A stretch of 64,000 nucleotides of DNA from Phalacrocorax aristotelis (lineage: Eukaryota; Chordata; Aves; Suliformes; Phalacrocoracidae), in the NCBI RefSeq assembly GCF_949628215.1, contig NC_134288.1, positions 11,291,682 through 11,355,681 of the forward strand. Direction: 5' to 3'. The notes under the pieces were generated by a model. The model saw nothing but the letters and a program-made list of their open reading frames with translations, searched no databases and was not told the DNA's origin. Both the position numbers and the translations under genes were made by a program. Shown here in pieces: positions 49,556 through 64,000 of this stretch; positions within the stretch are counted from its first letter, which is position 1; each line of letters opens with the position of its first letter.

Positions 49556-52346
49556 ACCTCATATTCATGTTTTAATCCTGTGATTTTTATGAAAACCTCT
49601 TACTTGTTGGAGTATGACTCATGGATGTGGGCTCTTTTGTTTCTGTGTTAAGTGGTCAGCACTTTTTTCCTTGCACAAAGCAAAGCTCAGCTCAATGATT
49701 TGAGTCTTCATTAAGGACAAAATGAGAAATCTCTTTTCAGCAGAGAGGACGCACCACAGGAACCTCTTCTGCTGGAGAAGTCTGAATACAGAGAGCAAAA
49801 TGGCCCTTAGGTCCTGGCAGCATTGCATTTTTGTAAAAGATTATTTTTGATTGATTTTTACTGTTCTGTGTGGAGCTGTCTGTCTGATTTCCATTTAAAA
49901 ACTGTGCTGCTCAAGAAGTTTATGTGTTTGTTATATGCTATATATTCCTAGGCCATAGGATCAAACTCAGCTGCTCCCACACGGGAGCAGCTCTGCATCC
50001 ACCAAAATTTTCATGGCACAAAATGGACATAATCTGTGATTTCAGTGTTATTCTCTTCCAAGGGCCTGATTTGGTTCCCCTGCCAGTAACAAGATCATGA
50101 CTGAGAATGTTTGAGAAGTCACTTTATTGTGAGCACTTTCTGGACAGGCAGCAGTGTTAATTTGCCTATGCCTTTTCTTCTTTTACACAAATTTTACTTC
50201 TTGCTGCAGCCCACAGATTAGCCAACTCCTCTCTGACTGCACTAAAATGCTTTCATCACGATTATTAGAAAAATGTTAGCACAAGCCTTGCCACTAACAA
50301 AGGTGGGTTTTTTTAATTTGCTGCTCATTTATCTATACCTATTTTTGTGTGAAATAGTCTGGAGGGTCCTTTTCCATTTTCACCCTTGACCATAAAGCCA
50401 AAATCTGAAAGAATGGATGAACTTTTACTCCTGATGGTCTGGATAGTCCTGAGGACTTAAAAGAAAGTAAGTAGAAACATGCCACTGTTTCTGGAGATGG
50501 TATACAAGAAGAAATATGCCACTGCCCATTTCTCCAAATTTCTACCACCAGCTCATTGTCAAAAGTTTGGTTTAATTTCCATCATCACAGATGAGAGGAG
50601 GTACCTTAGGTGTGGGTGTCCCACGTGAGGGTTTCAAGCTCATGGAGCAGGGGATTATTCAGGCTAAGGGTTTTGTTCTGTAAAGGAAGGAGGCCATTTG
50701 ATTTTTGAACCTGGAGGCCAGAGCTGGGAATGGATTTCTATCTCCCCCAAGTTCCATTCAGAGCTAAACGTCTGATCTGAAACCTGTTTCCAGTTGGAAA
50801 TATGCTACAGGAGATCAGAAGAAGAATATTTTTTCTCCTTAGAGAATAGACTTCTATGTATATTGCTCAGTGTAGAAAATGTCTTCTTCCTGTAGAACGG
50901 TGAAATAAAAATGACATGACTGTTTCCATTTGCCAAAAGCATTTTCAGCCTGAGCCAGCCCAAAGGCACAACTTGGTATTTTCAAGTGTCAATCAAAGAT
51001 GCTTTCCCTTCAGCTGGTACAGGGTCCAACAATAGGCCATATGGGATGTTAGTCTATGCCAAATGAAGAAGAATTGAATCCGGAATAAAATACATCAAAG
51101 TATCTTCAAGCTAATTCCAAGCTCTACAGTCATCATGATGGGAGAGGACTTATTGTAGTCATGCCAGCCCAATCATCTTCACTGGCAAAATAAGAAACAT
51201 CACAGGTATAAATATCCCTACTCTTTTGGATATTTAGAGTGGCAGGACATTATAGTAAAGTGGCAGTAAAATATTTTTGCAAAAAATAACAGTGTTCTTC
51301 AGTAGCAAGAGACTGCTGTGGTTTGGAGACAATACTTTGATGGGCATGGTCCAGACCTCCAAAGATATTCAGGCACTTGAAATCAAGTGTTTGTGTTCCC
51401 CTCCTCAGATTGAGCAGTACGTAGTTACTGTGCAAATAGACATGCTGTACATGAATCTGGACCCAAGTAAAGGCCGGTGGGTTATTACTATGCAGGACTT
51501 CTGCTTTGAAAGCAGGCAAAGAAGCTGTAATTTTAGAGGAAGATAGTATAGTTTTTGGAAATCAGTGAGAAATGGGTGCCTTTTTGAAAAACTTCCTCCT
51601 TAATCAAGAAAACCTTTGTGATCCAGAAAACTGTGGGAGTAACAGATGGCTGATGTTTCTTTTCATGTTAGGCCAGTCAGCAGGAAAATAATAGAAGCAT
51701 GTGTCTTAATGAGCAGAAAGAAATGTGAGCCTGAAGGTACCAGTAACGTGGGAGATGGACACAGACAAACCAGGTGCTACCTTCCCAGTTATCAAAAGAC
51801 TTTCTTATCTGTCGCTCAAAAGAGATTTGCTGGGGCTTGTGAAGGGAGAAAGGAACTTTGACGCTAATTCAGTCTATTATGGCATCTTTTTTCTGGAGCT
51901 TTTAGATGGCCCGCTGTCCACCTCCCCAGGTGCACATTGGAGAGAGGCAGCACCCAGATCAAAAGCCAGTATAGTGAGTGTGGCCTCAGCTTGTCTGGCA
52001 GCCATAAAAAGATGATGCTCTGAACCCTCTTTTTTAAAATTTTTTTTAACCTTGAACACAGACTTTGTAGTAGGTACCAAAGGTCATCTCAACTGGCTTG
52101 ATTATACCCAGTCTATCAGACAGGACGGTAGCAACTCAACAACTCCCGATTCCATAGATTTCCTAAAAAGATCTTTCCTCCCCTGTTGGACAGTACTTCT
52201 GAAAATTCACATCCTAAGACTGTCTGTCAGCTATGTATGAATGAATCCAGCCACTAATGAGGAGACTGATGGAAAAATAAGAAGCTGGAACAGAACCGTC
52301 ATTACAACATCTACTGCAGCAAGATTTTGGACAGAGCTTACGGAAG

Positions 52347-52384
52347 TATATGTATGTGTGTATGTATATATATATTTTTTTTTT
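52347..52384 (+). repeat. TATG/TA microsatellite with T tail
   Basis: GTATATGTATGTGTGTATG is followed by a TA run and about ten T. It is ordinary simple-sequence DNA, likely polymorphic in length. Confidence 0.8.
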
Positions 52385-54925
52385 CATCCTAGCTCTACCA
52401 AACTCAAGAAGGACAAAATGGTGTTGAAATCTGGGAATCACCAGAAATCAGCATTTTGGGGTTTCTTCAGAAGCTGTGGGAAAGCTGCCCTTATTTCCCA
52501 CACAAGCAAGGCAGGACCCCAGTGCCAAGGAGCGTGAGCCAGTTACTACTCAACTATAATTGAGATTTAAGAGCTATCATTTCCTATTGGTTAACCAAGG
52601 AAATATTTATGGCCAAAGCTTGTTGCCAAGCACAATATTTATGACCAAGTTTTTAGCACTGACTGCATTTTTAAATGCTGATTTTTGCACAGAGGACGCA
52701 GATCACATTCACACTGATGTGGGCATGAAACTGAAGCCTGAAGTCACAAAGACAAAGCCTGGAGCAGGGTCTACCTCTGGCAATTCTCATCCTTGCCCTC
52801 AGAGCAGCCTTGGTGAGAGCACTTGAAGTAGACATCAGTAGACCTGGATTGCTCTGCTCTGCTATCTATGCTCCTCTGCTCATGGTGCTGATGCCTGGCA
52901 CGGGTGTTGTTCTAGATTTTGTACATGCACTGAGACCAAGGGCTTCAAATAAGGGTGGGACCTCTGAGCTCCACCAATTCAACCGGAGGTGGGCAGAGAA
53001 GCTCTCAGCTCCTGTTGTCCAGCTGGACAGACGGTATGTGCACCACTGAGCCCCTGACATTCATAGTCATGTGTTCAGCAGATTTATTTCACTTTGCATT
53101 AATACATCAGGCCAGAAGCTTGGGGGAGGTTGTAACTTATTCAGCCACCTCATCTGGCTAATTACACTGTGGGTCTGATCAAGCCCTGCTTTGCTTGTAG
53201 CATGGAGTGTCCTCAGACAGGTTTGTACTGGTTGGGAAGATGTGACCTGTAGCAGGTTCTGATTATGGAGAGAAAAGGAAAATGATTTCTCAATCAGTCA
53301 ACTCCAGATTTCTTTAGCAAATAAATTGGGCAGCATTTGCCCTCTGGTGAGGAAGGACAAGAGCCTAATTTAGATCTACAAAGCTGAGCAGTGAAACCAA
53401 AGCTATCCTTGGAGAACGATCTTGTCTGGAGAGGCAGGCTTCTGTTCTCAAATTTAAAAATCTGTCTTCTTGGATCTCAAGAGAAGCTAAAGCTGCCTTG
53501 CTCTTTACAGGCTCTTTACAACGAAGCCTGACATTTACAAATAAGATGTAGAGGTTCATCTGATTTGTAACGTGAGGTCTTCAACAGTCATAGAGCTGAA
53601 AGCCTTAATGAAGCCATGACTTGCTGCTTTGCTTCCATTCTGTTTTCAATGATTGGGTCACTTGGTTTGTTGCTTTGTTTTAGCACAGCTAGAATCACAA
53701 ATCCTCTTGTTGCTTTATTAATAATGAAACTTATTCAGAAATTCCCAAGATATGTCTCAGTGAGGAACAGGAAGAGGAGAAGTGCAGAGAAGAAGAAATG
53801 TCTGGATCAGTACATTTTGTTGACACCGTGAGTCAACGGTTGGAGAAAAAGATCGTCACCATGTTACACAGCTTTGGAGAAGAGAGAGGTGGGAAGCAGG
53901 CAGGAGACAGGGGTGGTGAAAGAATTCCCCCTGCTCTCCATCAGCACAGCCTGTCCAGAAGTAAATATAACTGGATGCTCCACAGAGCTTCATTATGGAG
54001 CTAATCCTGCAGGGTGCTGGGCTGCCTTAACTCCTAGCTGAGTAATGCATGAAGATTTCAAGGCAACACAATAGGTTAATGCAGTAGGGCTCTTGTGCTT
54101 TGATTCAAATCTTAATCAACTCACAGAGAGGAAGGAGAGATGTTGCGTTAGCAATATCACCCTGCTGTGAAACGTATATATTATCTGCTCCATGCCCCAT
54201 TGAGCATCTCTGCAGGGCGGGAACCATGGGGGCTGCCCTGGTTCTGGATTGTGGTGCCCTGGCTGGAGGACATGTGCCTGCTGTGGCCCCAAGTACCTGG
54301 GACTGGGCTGCCAGGCAAGGGGCTGCTGGTTTTGTCTGCTCACTGTGTACACTTTGTGATGGAAACTAGTCTAGAAAGGAATCACGTGGGTGATGCAGCT
54401 TTGGAGCATCTCATGTCAGATGCATTGCTCATCACCAGTGGAAAGCTGGTTTCCTGCTGCGGATGCTGTAGTTGTTGTAAAGCCATGACATTGCCTTTGC
54501 CCCCAGAGCCTGATCATTGCCATGAGGATGCTCCAAGAAATAATAAGAGGCTACAGTAGTATTTTATGGTGGGAAACCCATCCAATCCACAGCCAACTTC
54601 CAAGAAAGAAAGAAGCCTGGGAGGAGCGTGGCCATCATAACCATATCTACTGCTTTGGAAATAATCATTACTACACTTGCTCTTTCTCTGTTGTTTTTAC
54701 TCCATGCAGGTGTCTCAGCTTTCTTGCATGGCCAAAAGTCTCTTACACAGTAAAAACATTTGATTTAGTTAAAAATGTCTTTCAAAGTCTTCTGTCACTT
54801 CACAGACAATCTGAAATAAATATGAATAAATCAGAATCACTCTTGTGAGGCCAGCAGTACCTTGCAGATTTCCCCAGAGGCAGAATGAGCCTGCTTTTCT
54901 GAGAAACAGCCTTGCACATCCCTGT

Positions 54926-54944
54926 GCTCTGCTCTGCTCTGCTC
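54926..54944 (+). repeat. Short GCTCT pentanucleotide repeat
   Basis: About 3.8 tandem copies of GCTCT. The array is short and likely of no function. Confidence 0.8.
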
Positions 54945-56169
54945 ATTTCAGTGCACATTTCACTGAAAGGAGATATGTCCTCCTTCAATGTTGGTTTTCT
55001 TCCTACTGCTTTTGATCCACCTGAAGTCTCTGTTGATGACAAAGCCATTAGGAACAGGAGAGAGAAATCTTTATCACAGGAACGGAGACAAGAAAAAAAA
55101 AAATCAGATCACCTCTGAATGCAAAGATGGTGTTTCTCAAGCATTCCATTAACTGGCTTTTTCCCCCATGTCAAGCCCAAACAGGGCACTAGTCAGGAGA
55201 TATTGTCATTATTATGTCTGACTCCTGTAGATTCAAACATGCAAATGACATTTTACAAAATAAACAGAGGCCAAGGGCTTGCCCTAGAGAGCTGGCAGTA
55301 ACATCCAAGACAAGACCATGGAGAAAGAGGGCAAACTGAGAGAAAACATTCAGTCCTAGGATTCCCTGTTAGTGCCTCTGTCTCCTTGAGCAGTTGAATT
55401 TTTTCCATATTGAACTAGAAAGGGCTAAAATGGGGAAAATATATGCCAAAGTGCAGAATGCAAGGCAGTGGATTCAAGAGTTACCATGTCCTTGCAAAAT
55501 CATGGAATTCTACTAACTGCCCCAAAACACTTGAGCCCGAGCTTGTTACTGGCTTGTCCTTACATCAAGGACAAGTCTGAGATTTCATTGAAAACCTTGG
55601 GGGAAACACTGCCTTAGTTCTGTTTCGTTTGGTCCACAATCTTCAATAGCTGGGATGTTTGCATTCAGTTTTTGTGAACATCTGGATTATCCAAACTATC
55701 TATGTATTTTTCAGCCAAAGGAAGATAATAATGAGAAGACTCAGAGCTGGATGCCTGAGAATCAGGCCAGAGTCGCAGCTTTATCCCACCATAAAAATTC
55801 ATTACAACCTTTAAATGACATCTTTTGTCCCATTCAGACTGAGTGCCTTGCACATGTACCAGTGGAAGACATTGCCTTCCAAATACACACAGGAGCTGAT
55901 GGAAATTTTGTTATGGCCCAATGATGCAGAAAGAAACTGGCAGTGAGATTTAACAAGGTCACTTCAAGGCACAGAAACCTGTGTAAAATATGCTCATTCC
56001 CCACATCATATAAAAACAGGGCCAGGGAGGTGAGGGATAAACCTTTCACTTATAGGAGATGATGATTTATGATTAATTTCCAAAAGAAGGAAATCCTTTT
56101 TTAATCAAAATTATTTATAGGGTTAATCCAAAGGCAGTATTTGCTTGCCAGCTCCCTTGCTCGCCAGCA

Positions 56170-56235
56170 CAGAAACTGAGGCAAGGTGAAGATGGATGGG
56201 GTTTGTCCGTGGGATTTGAATCAGCTCTGTGCAGG
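56170..56235 (-). mobile_element. Possible MIR-like SINE remnant, reverse orientation
   Basis: The + strand reads AGAAACTGAGGCAAGGTGAAG and then GGGATTTGAATCAGCTCTGT. This matches the order of the complement of a MIR core (GAAACTGAGGC, then GGGATTTGAACC...CTCTG) with an internal deletion. It is old and diverged. Confidence 0.4.
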
Positions 56236-57370
56236 AGGGTCTGTAGTCAAGGATACCTGTATTATTTATGGCCAAGGTTTTCAAACAGGAATAGCTGATC
56301 TTGGATCCCTTGGGTTTGGTCGCCCAGTGTGTGACCTGTGCAGTGTACCAGCCTCCTTGAAAAATGGCCTTTAGAAATTCTAATTCCCACCCTAAGCCTT
56401 TGGGAATTTGTAAGATTTGTTTTATCTGGTGCTTGTTGCTGGAACTAGGTGGGCTAAAACCCAGGATTCCCTGTTTATCGCTGCTGAGTACGAATGGAGC
56501 AGCGCTAGACCCAGTGAGGAGCAGAGGAGCGTGCAAACTGCGGTGCAGCCCCCTTCCCTCCAGATTTCATAGAGGAAAGGGGTTTAAAGAGCTTTTTTTC
56601 TGGTTCCTGCATGGATGTTTGGGAATATGTGGTTGCAGTATGCAACCTGAGGGGTGCTGGTTTTACCCTGATGAGGAATGATTGCCCCTCTGCTACCCTA
56701 TTGCTGGCTGTGGGGAGGGGAGGTGCTCAGCGCTGCACAGGACCTGACTCTCAGGATGTAACCTGCACTTCAGCTTTAAGTTAATTTGATCTCACATCTG
56801 CTGTTTCTTAAATTAATGCTGGATGGTTCCTCGGAACGAGCATTACAGATTTTTATAGCATGTCACAGGTGCTCAGGTGCTGCAATGAGGGTCAGCACAC
56901 TGAAAGCAAGGCAGGGAAACCATACAGGAGTCCAGACACCCAGTGGAAAATATGGCGAGGTTTGTCATTCAAAAGCCTGACAACTGTTGAGGAAGAGATG
57001 AGACAAGAAAGACAAGACAAGGCGAGTTTGTACTACACTGATGTTATTTATACTCTCACTACAGACCTAATTTCTCTTGTGGCTTTAATTGTCTCCATTT
57101 TCAGCCAGCAATCTATTTTATGGGAAGATGTTTGAGATGCTTTGGGAGTAGGGAAATTATTATACATAAAATATGTAGCTAGTATTATTAGAACAGACTT
57201 TGATTAATTTTGCAGCTGGCAAAATTACCCTTGCCTGAAAATGAAATCCATTTGATATCCGTGTGGAAGTAATTCTGTTAATATCAAAGCTAGTTTTAAA
57301 ATGAAACAGAGAGGGCTCTACTCCATGTCTCCCATGTGAGGAATCAGGGATGCGAGATGAAGGGCTAGAG

Positions 57371-57402
57371 GGATAATTCCTTGCTAACACAAGGAATTAT
57401 TC
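57371..57402. repeat. Inverted repeat (12 of 13 bp arms, 6-nt loop)
   Basis: GGATAATTCCTTG (57371-57383) and CAAGGAATTATTC (57390-57402) are reverse complements with one mismatch around the 6-nt loop CTAACA. A transcript would form a compact hairpin. It sits about 1 kb upstream of the CHRNA4 start codon. It is too short for a typical miRNA precursor. Confidence 0.65.
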
Positions 57403-58048
57403 TTTCCTCCACAAAAACTTCAACAGGGTTATTTGTGGTATATTTAAGGTACGTTCAAGTATATAGATACATTCAAGTAACCTCTTGTCTCAATCTCACC
57501 TTTGATTTGCATATTGCCTATGGGAAGAGACTAATAGTTGTATTTGTACTATGTGTTTGCAGCACCAAGCACAGCAGAGCCCTGTTCTCATGGGTGGGTT
57601 CATCAGCCCAATAACTGTTGACAACAAACATACATGCACAGGCCAGAAATACCTCCCAGGCTAATTACCCTGCTAGTCTACAGGAGTGATTTTGAAAGGC
57701 ACTTGGACAAGATTAAACAGACAGCTTTGGTTAATTAAGAACTGTTTGGGCTTCAGGTGCTATAAAGATCACAGATGGCCCCATATCCACCACCTCTGGC
57801 TGCAGTTGGGGTCTGGATCTCCCCCCTTTATTTCCCATGCTAAAAGTTTTCCTCCCTGCAGCCTGTTTGCTGGAGCGCACAGATTCTCTCCTCCTCCTAA
57901 GCAGGAGGTGGGCAGGTCTAACTACATTAAATATACAAACATACTGTGCTCCCTCTCTGCTCCACCAAGGGCTGGCGTGGGAATCAGTGGCCCATCAGCA
58001 GCAAAATCTGAGCAAAGGCTGCCCAAAGGGCTGGGGGAAGGGTGAAAA

Positions 58049-58066
58049 CAGCAGCAGCAGCAGCAG
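58049..58066 (+). repeat. (CAG)6 trinucleotide repeat
   Basis: Six uninterrupted CAG units lie about 365 bp upstream of the CHRNA4 ATG, in the promoter or 5' leader. No long open frame covers it in a coding context, so it is non-coding here. Confidence 0.85.
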
Positions 58067-58344
58067 CAAATAAACAGAGCAGCCAAACCGCCCCGTAGGA
58101 AGGGGAGAGGAGCAAGCGGGAGAGCTCAGGGAGGCTGTGCATTTCATGTCTCTTTACAGGAGCTTTCTGCAGCCCTTACGGATCTCTTGCAAGTGTATGT
58201 GCATTGGTGTCCCAGGGAAGAGCATCCTTCTAGGAGGAAGAGCTGGAAATCAGTCAGAAGAGAAAAGTAAAAACAACCAACCACTCAGCTATTATCCCTT
58301 CCCAGAAGCAGGTGAAAGGGAGAGAGAGAAAGGAGTTTAGGGGA

Positions 58345-58410
58345 ATGAAGCTGGAGGATCCAGAGACTCAGAGGGGAAAAGTTGCCCTGATGGGAGACTC
58401 TGTGTACTAG
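58345..58410 (+). CDS. Upstream ORF in the CHRNA4 leader (21 codons)
   Basis: An ATG at 58345 (context GGAATGA, moderate) opens a 21-codon frame that ends at TAG 58408-58410, 20 nt before the CHRNA4 ATG. A second in-frame ATG lies within it at 58390. If the leader is transcribed as expected, this frame would be met first by scanning ribosomes and could lower CHRNA4 translation. The peptide (beginning MKLEDPETQRG) resembles nothing known to me. It may be fortuitous. Confidence 0.4.
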   Translation: MKLEDPETQRGKVALMGDSVY

Positions 58411-58430
58411 AGCCTGAGCTCTGCTCCACA

Positions 58431-58491
58431 ATGGGATTTCTCGTGTCTAAAGGAAACCTCCTCCTCCTGCTGTGTGCCAGCGTCTTCCCTG
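58431..58491 (+). CDS. CHRNA4: Nicotinic acetylcholine receptor alpha-4, coding exon 1 (signal peptide)
   Basis: The exon starts with ATG in the context CACAATGG and ends at the donor G|GTAAGT (58492), leaving one base of a split codon (phase 1). It encodes MGFLVSKGNLLLLLCASVFP, a classic signal peptide with a short basic n-region (Lys7), a Leu-rich core and a small-residue cleavage region completed by the Ala and Phe-Gly of exon 2. This matches the avian alpha-4 leader as I remember it. The protein is the agonist-binding subunit of alpha4beta2 receptors, inserted through the ER into the neuronal plasma membrane. Confidence 0.95.

Positions 58492-64000
<5,509 letters not shown>

Larger units (their letters stand above)
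49556..56169. other. Intergenic DNA upstream of CHRNA4, nothing coding
   Basis: No exon-like frame is supported. Simple repeats at 52347-52384 and 54926-54944 are the only clear elements. Distal CHRNA4 regulatory sequence may lie here but I cannot point to it. Confidence 0.5.
57755..58430 (+). promoter_or_regulatory. CHRNA4: CHRNA4 promoter and 5' leader region (approximate)
   Basis: This is the stretch immediately upstream of the CHRNA4 start codon. Visible elements are an E-box-like CAGGTG and a TATAAA at 57761-57766, a GC box-like CCGCCCC at 58088-58094, a CAG repeat at 58049-58066 and purine-rich sequence up to the ATG. The transcription start is not determinable by eye. It could be near 57.8 kb (TATA) or near 58.1 kb (GC box). 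A TCTCTTTACAG at 58150-58160 resembles a 3' splice site, so a spliced leader is also possible. Confidence 0.4.

Noticed and set aside
54095..54125. TTGATTCAAATC, resembling a tRNA B-box
   Set aside because: No matching A-box or cloverleaf arms could be placed around it, so it is not a tRNA gene or a clear SINE.

Overview
The window is vertebrate nuclear DNA, most likely from a bird. The evidence is the spliced gene structure with GT/AG introns, two recognisable neuronal ion-channel genes, short decayed fragments that resemble the avian/reptilian LINE CR1, and otherwise very sparse repeats. The gene pair and its order match the KCNQ2-CHRNA4 synteny block (human 20q13.33; I expect chromosome 20 in birds). 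I cannot name the species from sequence alone.

Layout. Positions 1-774 are the end of the last KCNQ2 intron. Positions 775-1494 are the terminal coding exon of KCNQ2 on the + strand. Downstream lies a long non-coding tract with several poly(A) signals that may be a very long KCNQ2 3' UTR, perhaps reaching about 11.5 kb. From there to about 57.7 kb I find no protein-coding exon. This interval holds two CR1-like fragments, three weak MIR-like SINE remnants, simple repeats, a polypurine tract, and several AT-rich patches with paired TAATTA motifs and inverted repeats that could be conserved enhancers. From about 57.7 kb the CHRNA4 promoter and 5' UTR begin. CHRNA4 exons 1-4 follow on the + strand (58431-58491, 59750-59901, 63307-63351, 63445-63554), and the gene continues past the window end.

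Function. KCNQ2 encodes a subunit of the neuronal M-current potassium channel. CHRNA4 encodes the alpha-4 subunit of the main brain nicotinic acetylcholine receptor. Both act on neuronal excitability and they lie head to tail on the same strand, so the roughly 57 kb between the two coding regions is a plausible home for neuronal regulatory elements.

Most notable observations: CHRNA4 intron 3 is exactly 93 nt and open in frame; a perfect 12-bp inverted repeat of homeodomain-like sites lies at 44533-44584; a 20-nt exact repeat is shared between 9095 and 19779; a 21-codon upstream ORF lies in the CHRNA4 leader; and KCNQ2 may have a very long 3' UTR. No previously undescribed protein system, CRISPR array, intact transposon or bacterial-type operon was seen.
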